Source: Sinotaia quadrata (lineage: Eukaryota; Mollusca; Gastropoda; Architaenioglossa; Viviparidae). Taken from it: a stretch of 64,000 nt of DNA. A model generated the notes under the pieces. The model saw nothing but the letters and a program-made list of their open reading frames with translations. It was not told where the DNA came from and searched no databases. This document shows positions 22,541 through 35,104 of the stretch, piece by piece (the first letter of the stretch is position 1; every line of letters starts with the position of its first letter). The DNA is taken from assembly GCA_028829895.1 (NCBI GenBank), contig CM054184.1, positions 25,933,201-25,997,200 of the forward strand. The letters are read 5' to 3'. A program made the translations under genes and the position numbers.

Positions 22541-22974
22541 TGAATGACAATTGCATCATTCGGACACATTGTGTTACTACAGTGCAACACTGCTCGGGAT
22601 ATCAAACAGAATTACAAACTACTGAAGCGGGATAACAACCGCCACCTGTGACGTCATTCCCAGCTTCAACGATTTTGTGCTTTTGTCTCTGATTTGCATA
22701 TTCTTGGTTTGGGGTTATTGCACGAAATATATCCACAAAGCACGTTTTCTCTAGGAAGAAATAATTTGTCAAAACGAGCTGTCGAGTATTAGTGGGCTGT
22801 TTGTATGCATGTCAAGTCTTACCTTTCTCACAGCAGCATTGATTTAACGCAGTGAAATATTCTTGGCGTGATCATTTCAAAAGGATATTTCATTTATGAG
22901 GTCACATCAAGTTTTTAGATGTAATCCACAAGTCACCGTGTCTTTTGACGTAGTTCCAGCAGGAGCTTATAGCT
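22541..22974. other. Single-copy spacer, no gene seen
   Basis: AT-rich DNA with no repeat or frame of note. Confidence 0.5.
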
Positions 22975-23180
22975 AAGCCAATGATTTCATGAAAAAACCC
23001 ATTGTAACAAATGTGACTTAAGCCTAAAGATCAGCCAGAGATTTCATAAGTAAAACATTAGTGTGACCTAAACCTAAAGATATGCCAGTGATTTCTGAGT
23101 AAATCATTATAATAAGTGTGACCTAATCCAAAGATCATGAAATGATCTCATGAGTAAATCACTGTAATAAATGTGATTCG
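22975..23180. repeat. Degenerate tandem repeat, about 55-bp unit, 3-4 copies
   Basis: Units share gtgacctaa, aaagatca and gtgatttcatgagtaaatca with many changes. Confidence 0.7.
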
Positions 23181-23254
23181 CAGACGAATAAATCATTTCT
23201 TGACTCATTCATTTCAAGAAAGGGGTGGAAACGTAGACAAAAATGAAACATGCA

Positions 23255-23520
23255 CTATTCTGGGCGTGATATATAACTGACATTTAGAACAATTTAAAAC
23301 TGCTAAAATCCCTTCATTTTATTAATTTATTGATTCTAGATTTTAGTGGGCGTGATATAAGATTGACGCTTGGAGTAACTAAAGCTGCTTAAACCCTTTC
23401 ATTTCATTAACTTATTGACTCAAATCTTTACAGGGCGTGATATATAATTACGTTTAAACAATTACAACTGCTGAAATAACTCCTTTTCATTAACGCATTG
23501 ACTCAAGTTTTGAGTGAAGC
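23255..23520. repeat. Degenerate tandem repeat, about 86-bp unit, 3 copies
   Basis: The anchor gggcgtgatata appears at about 23,260, 23,348 and 23,433. Each is followed by a gacgttta-like block, actgct and ttcattttattaa. Confidence 0.78.
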
Positions 23521-23974
23521 TTTATATTTTAAATAACGCATTTACTGTTACACTAATGTCTTCAGTTACATTTTCCTTTAATCATTTTCAAAATAGATTT
23601 GTTCATGAAGTTTGACTTGGATTTTCTTTGAAACGATGAGATTAAAAAACTATTTTTTCTTTTGACTGAAACCGTATCTCATAAAATTAATTAATAAGGT
23701 ATGCATCTTTGTTCTTTTAACTTAAACCTTATATCTTAACATTAACCCAAGCTTGGTCTGTGACCATTTGCCTTCAACATCTTTGACCATTTTCTTAAAC
23801 TTAAAAATGTTTTCGACAAATTTGAATTTAAAGAAAGGTTTTACACAATCATAAAGTAATCTTTAAATTTGTTCTTAATCACATGATAATTTTTGAAGCC
23901 ATTTTCAGCGATGTGATGTTGGTGGTGATTACGTTTAGTTTCTTTTCTCTCCCGAGTTGGTGTTGGCCTAACGT
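23521..23974. other. AT-rich spacer, no gene seen
   Basis: Single-copy, T-rich sequence without a supported feature. Confidence 0.5.
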
Positions 23975-24388
23975 TCTCGGCTCTGGGTAGCTTAAATAGA
24001 GCATTTCTTCTTTGGACGTTTGCGTCAATTAATAACTTAAAAATAGACCCTTTCGTATTTGGACGTTCTCGGCCATGGATAACTTAAATAGAGCATTTCT
24101 TCTTTGGACGTTTGCGTCAATTAATAACTTAAAAATAGACCCTTTCGTATTTGGACGTTTTCGGCCATGGATAACTTAAATAGAACCTTTCGTCTTTGGA
24201 AGTTCTCCGCCCTGATAACTTAAATAGAGCCTTTCGTCTGAGAACGTTCTTGGACCTGATAACCTAAATAGAGCCTTTCGTCTTTGGAAGTTCTCAGCCA
24301 TAATAACTTAAATAGAACCTTTCGTCTTTGGAAGTTCTCAGCCATAATAACTTAAATAGAACCTTTCGTCTTTGGAAGTTATCAGCCC
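23975..24388. repeat. Minisatellite, about 44-bp unit with an early longer unit
   Basis: Units contain aacttaaatagaacctttcg and tctttggaagttctcagcc. The first part repeats as a longer block (atttcttctttggacgtttg to cggccatggat) of about 95 bp. A short c-tract and (ca)n end the array. Confidence 0.9.
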
Positions 24389-24406
24389 CCCCCCACACAC
24401 ACACAA

Positions 24407-25079
24407 GGTAGCGTAATAGATAATATTATATACAATTTATGAAAATATTAAATTAAGGAAATGTCTAATATTATATGCAAACTACAAAAAATGTTAAAGT
24501 AATGACATATAATATTGCTATATACTGAAAATACTAAAACTAAAGTAAATTTGAAATCAAGAAAATTAAACAACAATGTTGCACGTAAAATCTAAAGATC
24601 TCTCCCACCCCCCTCCAACCCGCGCAATGTCATAAATGTCGTACGCCAGTGCAAGCATGACGTCATAACATCTGGAATCAATTAAAACAGTTGTCGCATG
24701 ACACAACGCTGTCTGGACACACTGTAGGTCAATGCTATCAGTGTCCACAAGGGAAATTGATTACATATCATTTTTACATTTCATTTCTACAGCAAGCCTC
24801 AAAGATATGAAATGCGGGGCCTGTGATGCGTAACACAAAGATAATGCAAGAGAAATATAAAAATTAGTATTAAACGTGCTTAAACAAACGATGTCTCCCA
24901 TACTCTGCCAATATATATCTCACAATTACATACTTTCTAAAGTTGTAAAGTCTTATTCATTGTCTGTAATGAGGTGCAATGCTACACAGAGCATCGATAA
25001 AATATTATTTGAAAGGGCATTGAAAGGTTGCTTGCTCAGTGGAATGGTTGTACTCCATTAGGGCGAGAGCATTAAGCAT
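24407..25079. other. AT-rich spacer, no gene seen
   Basis: Includes a less AT-rich patch at about 24,600-24,750. Minus-strand (24,566-24,748) and plus-strand (24,876-25,061) frames of about 60 codons have no recognisable content. Confidence 0.45.
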
Positions 25080-25310
25080 ACTGTTAATGACTAGTGAATA
25101 CAAAGTTTACTCACTGTGTACTCAACATTAAGCATACTGTTAATGACTAGTGAATACAAAGTTTACTCATTGCTTACTCAACATAAATTTACTGTTAATG
25201 ACTAGTGAATACAAAGTTTACTCATTGCTTACTCAACATAAATTTACTGTTAATGACTAGTAAATACAAAGTTTACTCATTGCTTACTCAAAATAAATTT
25301 TATCGTTAAT
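25080..25310. repeat. Tandem repeat, about 55-bp unit, 4 copies
   Basis: Unit contains gttaatgactagtgaataca and aagtttactcattgcttact. Each unit holds two diverged halves similar to the 29-bp unit of the next array. Confidence 0.9.
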
Positions 25311-25349
25311 GCCCAAGACTTGCCTACATGGGCGAGTTGTAAATCATCA

Positions 25350-25640
25350 CTGATAATGCCGAGTGACTATAATGCCGAGTCACTATAAAGTTTACTCTTA
25401 ATGTCCAGTCACTATAAAGTTTACTCTTAATGTCCAGTCACTATAAAGTTTACTCTTAATGACCAGTCACTATAAAGTTTACTCTTAATGTCCAGTCACT
25501 ATAAACTTTACTCTTAATGACCAGTCACTATAAAGTTTACTCTTAATGACCAGTCACTATAAAGTTTACTATTAATGTCCAGTGACTAATAAGTTTACTA
25601 TTAATGTGGAGTCACTATAAAGTTTACTGTTAATGCTGAG
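25350..25640. repeat. Minisatellite, 29-bp unit, about 10 copies
   Basis: Unit is cactataaagtttactctta plus atgtccagt. Copies at the right end are more diverged (atgtggagt, atgctgagt). Confidence 0.93.
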
Positions 25641-25689
25641 TCACCACAAAGCTGACTATGAATACTATAATTAACAACGGAACTATTAC

Positions 25690-26165
25690 TCCAAAGGCGC
25701 TATGTCAATGCTTAACAACTTATACGTTGATTGTAAATGCTCTTTAAAAGTCATTAAACAAGTTATAAGTTAATAGTAAATGCTAAGTCATTAAACAAGT
25801 TATAATTTAATTGTAAATGCCAAATCATTAAACAAGTTATAAATTAATTGTAAATGCTAAGTCATTAAACAGGTTATAAGTTAATTGTAAATGCTAAGTC
25901 ATTCAACAAGTTATAAGTTAATTGCAAATGTTAAGTCCTTAAACAAGTTATAAGTTAATTGTAAATGCTAAGTCATTAAACAAGTTATAAATTAATTGTA
26001 AATGTTAAGTCATTAAAGAAGTTATAAGTTAAATGTAAATGCTAAGTCATTAAACAAGTTATAATTTAATTGTAAATGCTAAGTCATTAAACACGTTATA
26101 AGTTAATTGTAAATGCTAAGTCATTAAACACGTTATAAGTTAATTGTAAATGCTAAGTCACTAAT
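25690..26165. repeat. Minisatellite, 37-bp unit, about 12 copies
   Basis: Unit is taagtcattaaacaagttat then aagttaattgtaaatgc, with scattered single changes. Confidence 0.94.
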
Positions 26166-26452
26166 CTGTTGAATTGTATTTTAGGTTAAAAGAGTGTATA
26201 GGTATTAATATTATTTGAATGTGGTTTCATTGATTTTAGAGTTGGCTTCACACATGTCAATGTAAAAATACTGTTGATACAAAATCGTTATAGTGTGAAT
26301 TAAAACAACATGTTAAAGGCTGAGTCATTTTAAAAGTTATTTTACATGCTGAGTCACTATATACAATATAAAAACAATATATTTTAATATCTTATAAAAG
26401 TACCTGTCAGTCCCAAATAAGGAAAAATCTACTTGTTGATGTTGATCACTAT
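26166..26452. other. Array edge and spacer before the solo LTR
   Basis: Weak remnants of the gctgagtcact motif occur near 26,315 and 26,345. The last five bases, ACTAT (26,448-26,452), are the left target duplication of the solo LTR. Confidence 0.6.
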
Positions 26453-28019
26453 TGTGATGCCAACGCCACTTAGTTAATGATTATGATTAATATTAATTAA
26501 TTAATCATTCACAGCTAATTACAAGTGATTGAGAATCTTAATTTGTTATTACTAATTCCCCAGCAGATACCACCTCACTTGAAGGATGTAAGGACGCTGT
26601 AAACGTTTTCTCTCTTCCACACATTGCGACAACATTTACCATCACACAATATTCCGAGGGTGGAAAACTTCTTACTAAAGGAGAAGACAAATCTGCCTTT
26701 AATCTATATTTAGTGAGCCCTCATCCACCCACTTTCTTCTCCAACGTGAGATATAATTATCAATATGTGTAAGAAAGTCAATAAATTTAACAACAAATTT
26801 ATTAAATCAACAATCAAACATACACATATAAGTAAAATGAAAAAGATTACTTTCCATCAATATTTCCATGAAAGCACATTCACATACTTTCTGTACAATA
26901 CCATTTTATATCCTAAAATACAATTCAGCAATAGTGTCAATACAAATCACAGGATAGTTCTTATCAGAGAATAGAAATGGAGTTATTAGAGATAGTGATA
27001 ATAGTTTTTACATAATCTGAATTAAGTGCTGTCCTTCATCCACTTTTGCAACAATGTCACAAGTCTATTGTCTATGTCAACACGTGTATCTCTCTCTGCA
27101 CACGTCAAAAACACTGATACACGGTTATTCTCAAGCTAACATGGGCGCCCTCTTTTGTTGTGTCAGTTCCTTTAAGCACAACAACAATTGTAGCATTTTT
27201 TAGTAACTTCACTTTACCAGAAATTGCCTGATGTAATCAGCATACTTTGCCACAATACATCAAAGGAGTGTAGTGTATTCCTTTACACTTACACACACTG
27301 CTTCGCACATCTGCCAAGGTTGGTCATAGTAGTTTACAATCGGTGAATCAGATTCAAATAACATGAGGAGAGAAAGGCTGCTTTACCCTAAAAAATATAA
27401 TCAGGGAGCAAACCTAAGTTTCCAGTTTATCACTTTATAACTCCATTCTTTCTTACATTCCAGTCTCATCTTATAGTTTCCTGCAATGGTATTTATTAGC
27501 CTGATATATGCACAGAGCATAATAAATACAACATATCAAAACAGTGTTAAGTGTTAGCACACTACTTACGACAGCTTAGTTCAAACATTTGTAGAAATAA
27601 TAGTCTAGTCACATAATAATCTCTAAGTAACACACAAGCAAAAGTGCATGAACTATTTCTATGTCTCTCTCAAAGTCAGGTAACTCACCATTAAGCCTTT
27701 CAAGACTGGACTTCTTTCCACTCCAAATTCAAGTGATCAGACAATAGAATTTTCTACAGCATGAAAACTTTGGGATCTCAGCCCATTGGCTGGCCTCGTT
27801 CTCGTAAATCATAACCATTGAGTAAATAAAATATTCACCCAGTTGAACTAGTTTGCATTACATCAGCAATTCCGAGCATATTCTCAAGTCGGTTTCTCAA
27901 ATTTCATCTCTGACACTTACAAAAATACATCATAGGGAGTGCCCAAGTTCGGGTTACTCTGACAATTTAACAATTTATACAACAATTAAATCCTAAAATA
28001 GTGATGGCAAATTTACACA
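26453..28019 (-). mobile_element. Solo LTR (1.57 kb) with target duplication ACTAT
   Basis: The segment starts tgtgatgcc and ends ttacaca, flanked on both sides by ACTAT (26,448-26,452 and 28,020-28,024). Its reverse complement follows the copy at 56,349-57,983 along its length, with shared blocks such as ggagaagacaaatctgcc, ccacccactttcttctcc and cagcccattggctgg. No internal retrotransposon sequence is present, so LTR-LTR recombination probably removed it. Its inner end lacks a few bases (ttacaca versus ttactgtcaca). Confidence 0.87.
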
Positions 28020-28024
28020 ACTAT

Positions 28025-29085
28025 AAAACTACTAAATGGAGCTACGATAAGGTGGTGTCAAAATATTAATTATTAAAACATATATATTTTAAATATTTTT
28101 ATATATATTTAAAGAAACAATAATGATTACATTTTTTACTGTAAAACTATTACTATATTAAAATTATTACATACTGATAAATAATAATAATTACATTTTC
28201 ATTTTATACTTCAGTAAAATATTAGCAAAGGTAAGTAATTTTATGTATAAATATAATGCTGGTTATTTTTTCTTTATATACATGTCTAAAAGTATTAACA
28301 TTCTTAAGTAATAAGCATTCATGACATGTTTTATGTATTGATGACTACTTTGTGATATTACTGCTAGTTATAGCATTAATTAGAATAGTCATTTAACCTG
28401 CACGTTAATGTTAACATACAGAAATAGATATCGTACGTCATGCGAACATTTCCTCATATAAAACGTACGTCTCATTGTGTTTAATACAGATATGTAATAA
28501 CTCTCCCTCCCACCATTTTCGCCCGAATGCAACAACGTTTGCTTGTGCAACGCAGCTCGCTGCAGGCTATCATTTATCTACGTTTACCTCAGCAATTAAT
28601 GATTGATCAGCTAATTAAATGTCTGTCATAAAAGGCAAGGGTAAATTTATCCAACACTGGTATGTTGGATGTTAGGGGGAAAATAATTATATTCTTGAAT
28701 TCTGCAATTATTTGCTGAAGAACTTTCTTCCTTCTCCCCATTCAAAGAGCATTTTAAAGGCACGTCATTTCCTTTAAAGCAGGATAATCAGTGTTCGACT
28801 AGCTAACAGCGTTTTGCAAACAACACTTCATCTCCTTTTTTGCATGACAGTCAGTACTTTCTTATGTTAATTTTACAGAAAAGTGCTTTGGAAGAAAATT
28901 TCATACCATTAACTGCAAAATAGTCAGTAATTATTTCTATTAACGAACGGGGTTTTCCAACAAACAATTATTTCCTTATCATTTTTCGACCTCCGCACCG
29001 CTGTTTAATTAAGGCCTGAACACTAGTCAACAGAGATTCCAAATAATCCACGGGTTCTTTCGTCAGCATTTTTTGTGTTGATTTA
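28025..29085. other. AT-rich single-copy DNA, no gene seen
   Basis: About 1 kb, very AT-rich at first (tatatatttaaatattt tracts) with a less AT-rich patch near 28,500-28,570. No frame, splice pattern or repeat was recognised. Confidence 0.5.
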
Positions 29086-29087
29086 AT

Positions 29088-29290
29088 TTTTAAAAAAATA
29101 TTTTTTAAGTTGTTGATTTATACTGAAATGTATGAAACTTAAGTTATGTAATGAAATCATTATGATAGTTTTCATGCAAAGATATTTTTTAAGTTGTGGA
29201 TTTATACTAATTCACTTATATATCTGGAATGTATGAAGCTTAAGTTATGTAATGAAATCATTATGATAGTTTTCATGCAAAGATATTTTA
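29088..29290. repeat. Tandem duplication, about 90-100 bp, 2 copies
   Basis: Both copies share cttaagttatgtaatgaaat and cattatgatagttttcatgc. The second carries an insertion (attcacttatatatctgg). Confidence 0.85.
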
Positions 29291-29686
29291 AAAACATTTG
29301 ACAATTTCGTTTGTACTGGCTAGACTTAGCTAACTTTAATTTGTATGGTTTTAACTAAAATCGGGACTGATATTTTACTTTTCCTGCCATACACAAAATT
29401 CATGTAAGGTATTTTTATTTCTTGATTATATATTTTATTTCTTGATTATATGATTTCGAAATAAAAGCATTAGAACCTTATCGAGATTAACTTGTCTACA
29501 TTTATTCTTGTTTCTGTGACATATTTATTAACAAGTACATGAATTAAATAGAAAGTTTTAGAATTTCGAAATGTGTACAAGTTAATAATTTTAAATTGTC
29601 TAAGTACCATTAGTTATTTACAGCACTATAGTCTTAAATCTGTCATATATATACATTACGAGACCATGGTTAGTCCTTTAAAATGA

Positions 29687-29806
29687 GAAACTCTGTATTA
29701 TGATTTCATTCAAACTAAATGTTTTTAGTAGGGTAAGAAATAAAGAAAACTCTGTATTATGATTTCATTCAAACTAAATGTTTTTAGTAGGGTAAGAAAT
29801 AAAGAA
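29687..29806. repeat. Tandem duplication, 58 bp, 2 copies
   Basis: Both copies contain actctgtattatgatttcat and tcaaactaaatgtttttagt, nearly identical. Confidence 0.92.
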
Positions 29807-30204
29807 ATCGAGTCTAAAAGTAGAAGATCTCCCAACAGTAAAACAAATATAATATTTCTCGTATGTTCCATGTACTGACTACAAGCAAAACAAGTATGTA
29901 CATTTTATAATTGTTAGCAAAAAGTGAACGTTTACAAGAAATACAACAATATTTTTTATATGTGTTCATATCTTTTGTTATATTGTGCTTTCTTATCTAC
30001 GTGTTTTGATGACTGAGAAATTTACCTAACTTAAAGATTTACTTCCCTTATTTTAGCGTCCCCACAAAAAAAAATAGAAAGAAAAAAGAAAGAAAAAAGC
30101 ATTGCTTCGCAAACATTACATCTATGTTACATTGTATTAGCGTTTTCTAGGTCACGATTATATTACGAAACTGATGTCGAAGTGAACCAGAATCTTCCAT
30201 ATTA

Positions 30205-30350
30205 TCTTTTTATACATGTAGTAATGTTTTATAATAATTTCCTTGTATATATGTAGTAATGTTTTATAATAATTTCCTTGCAAACAGGTAGTAATGATTT
30301 ATAACAATTTCCTCATTTATATGTTTTATAATAATTTTCTTGTGTACAGA
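30205..30350. repeat. Minisatellite, about 32-bp unit, 4-5 copies
   Basis: Units contain gtagtaatgttttataataa and tttccttg, degenerate to the right. Confidence 0.85.
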
Positions 30351-30750
30351 TAATAATACTGTGCAATTGATTCTCAGGTGTGGAGACAATTATTAACCCT
30401 CCATTACCTAATTTTCTTTAGCCTGAAATGGGAACAACATATCATATGAATACGTAGTAAAATCAAACAAACCCATCTAATTCAAGCCCATTGTAGGAAA
30501 GATAAATACTCAAAACCCAGACAACTTTGGAAATATGCGTAATTCCGAAAACTTTAAAAATATAACTTTATTATTGCAAAGCGTTGGACTCACATCTATT
30601 AATAAAATAAGAGTTATCGGTGCCTGACCCAAACACAGAAATCGTGACAGCTGGATATGTGTGCACACTGGAATAAGATCTTTTTCCAGTCAGGCATTTC
30701 CTGGCCAAGCAAACAGTTGAATTCGATGCTTTCTTGTGGAAGGACAATTG
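30351..30750. other. Spacer before the 49-bp array, no gene seen
   Basis: Single-copy sequence. The minus-strand frames running out of the array end here, with no recognisable protein content. Confidence 0.5.
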
Positions 30751-31195
30751 TCTTTCTGGCCAGTATGAAAGTATATGTACAACAACGAGAAATAGATAGT
30801 CTTTCTGGCCAGTATGAAAGTATATGTACAACAATGAGAAATAGATAGTCTTTCTGGCCAGTATGAAAGTATATGTACAACAACGAGAAATAGATAGTCT
30901 TTCTGGCCAGTATGAAAGTATATGTACAACAACGAGAAATAGATAGTCTTTCTGGCCAGTATGAAAGTATATGTACAACAACGAGAAATAGATAGTCTTT
31001 CTGGCCAGTATGAAAGTATATGTACAACAATGAGAAATAGATAGTCTTTCTGGCCAGTATGAAAGTATATGTACAACAACGAGAAATAGATAGTCTTTCT
31101 GGCCAGTATGAAAGTATATGTACAACAACGAGAAATAGATAGTCTTTCTGGCCAGTATGAAAGTATATGTACAACAACGAGAAATAGATAGTCTT
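30751..31195. repeat. Minisatellite, 49-bp unit, 9 copies
   Basis: Unit is gtctttctggccagtatgaa, agtatatgtacaacaacgag, aaatagata. Copies differ only at an acg/atg position. All three minus-strand frames are open through the array and repeat every 49 codons, which gives the 183-250 codon frames seen here. They are artefacts. Confidence 0.96.
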
Positions 31196-31680
31196 TGAAG
31201 AAATATAGAGAGTTTAACGAGGAATGGAAAGTCTTTGACAAGAAATAGTTCGGTACAGAAAGTCTTTGACAAGAAATAGTTCAAGGCGGTGCAGATAGTC
31301 TTTGACAAGATGTAGTTTAACAAAATACAGATGTCTTTGACAAGATGTAGTTTAAAGAAATACAGATGTCTTTGACAAAATATAGTTTTACGAAATACAG
31401 ATAATTTTTGACAATGTTTACTTTAACGAGATACTGTTAATCTTTGACAATATATAGTTTAAAGGAAATACAGATAGTTGATGAAAAACATATAGTTCAA
31501 CGATATGTAGAGAGTTTGGCGAGACACAGAGAGTTAAATGAGATACAGATAATTTGACGATATTGGCGAACTATACATAATTTCACGAAATACAAAAATT
31601 GTCAAAAACAGAATAGAACAGGATACAGAAAGTTAAAGAGACACAGAGAGTTAAAGAGACAGAGGTCAAATCTAGAACGT
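31196..31680. repeat. Degenerate extension of the array, 35-40 bp spacing
   Basis: The motifs agtctttgacaagaaatagt and acgaaatacagat recur with strong decay. They keep part of the 49-bp unit (agtctttg, gaaatag), so this looks like the old edge of the same array. Confidence 0.8.
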
Positions 31681-31821
31681 AAGTAAGCAAACATAATATT
31701 ATTAAGAACAAAAATATTGAGGTAGTAATTAGTTCAGATGTGTAAGAGTGGAATTTAGTATAGTTCAGAAATAGTAACTTTTAATACATACGTTTTGAAT
31801 CCAAGCACCCATCCACCCACC

Positions 31822-31957
<136 letters not shown>

Positions 31958-31959
31958 AA

Positions 31960-32560
31960 ATGTATTTTCATATGAAGAAAAACAGGTCAAGGACTAAATT
32001 CAAAATGTGTGTCTAATTAGTACATAGTATTTATTATTATTAGTAGTAGTAGTAGTAGTGGTAGTAATAGAAGTAGTGTCTATTTATTTATGAAAATTAC
32101 CTTGTGTCTATCCCTGTTCTAGAATACTGGAATTCGAAAACTCATTTCGGCCAGAAAATTGGTACAGTTTGTGATTTTTACGCAAAAATGTTCTAAATAC
32201 AAAGTACAAGAATGCATAGTGTTATTTGAGAATGCCAGGCGCATCTCGAGTGTATTGCATTGGAATGCTATTTTGTCTGTCAGAATTTGACATGGCTTCT
32301 CTATATCGGAAACAGCAAGAAAAGCTCAAAGCAAAGTTTTCAGCGACGGCCATGGTCGTCCTACATCTAAGCATTTTTTCATTTCAAAAAGGGAAATGAA
32401 AAGAAGTTCATTCCCCTTCCAGATAATGACACTAATTAGACAGTCAACAATGTTTTGTTTCACTCCAGGCTTGAATATTCTTGATGAAATTTCATTTGTG
32501 TTCAAAGAGAAACATTTTGTGATTTTTCCTTTTAAGAGTCATGATGATTGATATGATCAC
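31960..32560. other. Single-copy spacer, no gene seen
   Basis: A short (tag)n run occurs at about 32,040-32,058. The rest shows no supported frame or element. Confidence 0.5.
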
Positions 32561-32562
32561 TG

Positions 32563-32755
32563 ATAAGATAAGGTCTTCATTTTTGACTGATTCATACACC
32601 AGGACATAGTAAATAAACCGTACTGTGTTTGTAACGTGTTGGATTGATGTGATGATGATAAGATAAGGTCTTCATTTTTGACTGATTCATACATCAGGAC
32701 ATAGTAAATAAACCGTACTGTGTTTGTAACGTGTTGGATTGATTTGATGATGATA
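32563..32755. repeat. Tandem duplication, 95 bp, 2 copies
   Basis: The anchor aggtcttcatttttgactga lies at 32,571 and 32,666. Copies differ at a few bases. Confidence 0.93.
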
Positions 32756-33061
32756 TATATATATTAAATATTATACACAGTTAATTTCAAATGTTTATTT
32801 TATTTTTCACATTTTGTGGGAATGTACTATCTTTAATGTTTTTTTCTGTTTGCTTCATCAGTGAATTCAGAAGTTATTGGATGAGACATTAATGCTATAT
32901 GTAGTAATTTTGCTCTGTCGAGAAATGATTGTTATATTTACTAATCAAACAACGCTGGGCTTAGACATGACTGTTAAAAGAGATTGTGTATCAATTCATG
33001 GGCGGTGATTTATTAATACCATAAGCTTTAATTAGTAATTAACACTGTACTGAGAAATAAT
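32756..33061. other. AT-rich spacer, no gene seen
   Basis: A short (at)n run at 32,753-32,764, then single-copy AT-rich DNA. Confidence 0.5.
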
Positions 33062-33360
33062 TGTTAAGGTCGAAGTTGTAACATTACATCTTATGGGCAA
33101 GATTGTATCATATAAAGTATGTGTTAAGGTCGAAGTTGTAGCATTACAACTTATAGGTAAGATTGTATCATATGAAGTATGTGTTAAGGTCGAAGTTGTA
33201 ACATTACAACTTATAGGTAAGATTGTATCATATGAAGTATGTGTTAAGGTCGAAGTTGTAACATTACAACTTATAGGCAAGATAGTATCATATGAAGTAG
33301 GTGTTAAGGTCGAAGTTGTAGCATTACAACTTATAGGTAAGATTGTATCATATGAGGTCA
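33062..33360. repeat. Minisatellite, 60-bp unit, 5 copies
   Basis: Unit contains gtgttaaggtcgaagttgta and acattacaacttataggtaa. The exact 60-bp period keeps frames open on both strands as perfect 20-residue repeats (33,032-33,280 minus, 33,093-33,365 plus). These are not taken as genes. Confidence 0.96.
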
Positions 33361-33429
33361 GTTAAAGATTGGGCGCTCTAGTACTTATATTCAAACATTG
33401 ATAATATAACACAATGTTTAAGGCATTTG

Positions 33430-33600
33430 TAAACTATCAAATATTTTTTTGTTAAAGGCATGTGCACACGATCAAATAATACTTATACGGCATATGTCTA
33501 CTATCATTGTTTATAAACAATTTTTATTACACACATTTGTTTACTATCAAATAATGTTTATTACAGACATAGGCTTACTATCAGCAATATTTATTACTGG
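33430..33600. repeat. Degenerate 34-38 bp repeat, related to the array at 35.2 kb
   Basis: Copies of tttactatcaaataatgttt and attacagacat occur about 4-5 times with decay. Confidence 0.8.
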
Positions 33601-34499
33601 TGGCCGCCCGTTAATTGATGGACAATACGAACAACACAACAACTGAGGTCAAACATTTCCGGTAGCTCGTTCAAACCTGAAGAAAAAAGGAATTCCTCAC
33701 ATATATATAATAGACAAGGACAACAGACAGCTACAGTGACTACAATTAATGAATTTTACACGAAGTGAAGATAATAAGAAATGACGCAAGACGGGTGAAA
33801 AATTAATAAATTATTTATATAAAAGAAAGTAAACAAGAAAAGAAAGGAAACAACAATTAATTACAAATTTCACTAATTACAATTCCACAACCTCTAATAA
33901 GAGAAATTGTAGCCTTCCCTTGATATTTAGTGTTCCCCTGAAGAAAATCTAACAAGTTATAAATTTTCTTTCTCAGTTAAATTTCCTTTTCAATATTTCT
34001 AAAATGTTTTCTCACAGTTTAAACAGTTTTTACACTCTTGACCAATGTAACTATCCCGCTTAATCATACTGGTGGAGTCTCAGGGTATCATCGGCGCTCT
34101 TTGTATTTCTGACGTGTCGATTAGGGACCAAGTCCATGGCTCTCAACAAAGGCTAGTACGGTGTCCATACAGACTAACAGATGGATGGATTCTTTTTCAC
34201 TATGTGAAGCCTAACGGACCAAAACGTCATCTATAAAAGTTCAAGGATTTTCCATCAGAATCACATTCACTCATACATTCATACAGATCTCCATCTATTT
34301 CTACATTCAGATCGTTACGCATTTAAGCATCGAGATGCACATTGACGAAGAGAAAAGCACCTGTCATTAATTCGTCTGCTCTATTTAAAGACAGGTCTGG
34401 CCTAAGGGTCAAGGTTACTTCTCACGCTCACAACTATGCACTAAGTTACCTCCGGACTTCCGAGTCATTCTTCTATTAGTGCTCATCCGTCAGAGATAC
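33601..34499. other. Single-copy spacer of 0.9 kb, no gene seen
   Basis: Composition becomes less AT-rich towards 34,050-34,480. No open frame over 60 codons, domain or splice pattern is supported. Confidence 0.5.
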
Positions 34500-34850
34500 C
34501 CCCTACCGTACACCTTCATTCATGTACACTTATGGTCCAGGCTACCTTTCTACCCCACCCCTACACCTTTATTCATGTATACCTATGGTCCAGACTACCT
34601 TTCTACATCTTCATTCATGCATACTTATAGTCAAGGCTACCTTTCTACCCCCACCCCTATACCTTCATTCATGTATACCTATGGTCCAGACTACCTTTCT
34701 ACACCTTCATTCATGTATACTTATGGTCAAGGCTACCTTTCTACCCCCACCCCTATACCTTCATTCATGTATACCTATGGTCCAGACTACCTTTCTACAC
34801 CTTCATTCATGTATACTTATGGTCAAGGCTACCTTTCTACACCTAGCGTG
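34500..34850. repeat. Minisatellite with two alternating units (about 96-bp higher-order unit)
   Basis: A unit with ggtccagactacctttctac alternates with one with ggtcaaggctacctttctac, each beginning ttcattcatgtatac. The pair recurs about every 96 bp. Frames of 124 and 147 codons over it are repeat artefacts. Confidence 0.92.
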
Positions 34851-34904
34851 TTTACTACAACTGGCTGGACGGATTTCCGCCTGCCTTTTCGATTGACACG
34901 GTTC

Positions 34905-35045
34905 GCAAGGTTGGATTACTAGATATAAAAAGAATACATTTACTTTAACAAATTGTTCTCTATGATCTAGCAAAATAGGGTTGGATTACTAGATATAAAA
35001 AATTGTTCTCTATGATCTAGCAAAATAGGGTTGGATTACTGGTGA
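34905..35045. repeat. Short tandem duplication
   Basis: aaattgttctctatgatctagcaaaatagggttggattact occurs twice, with a partial third ggttggattactagatata at the left. Confidence 0.88.
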
Positions 35046-35104
35046 CGTAAATAACCATGACAAACGTGTGAGCTTGAACTAGACTTCGTCGTGCATCTAT
35101 ATTT

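Noticed and set aside
30571..31323. Three overlapping minus-strand frames of 183-250 codons
   Set aside because: All three arise from the same 49-bp array, which happens to lack stops in every minus-strand frame.
34479..34922. Tyr/Pro-rich 147-codon structural-type protein
   Set aside because: It coincides with an alternating minisatellite; a second frame over the same bases is equally open.
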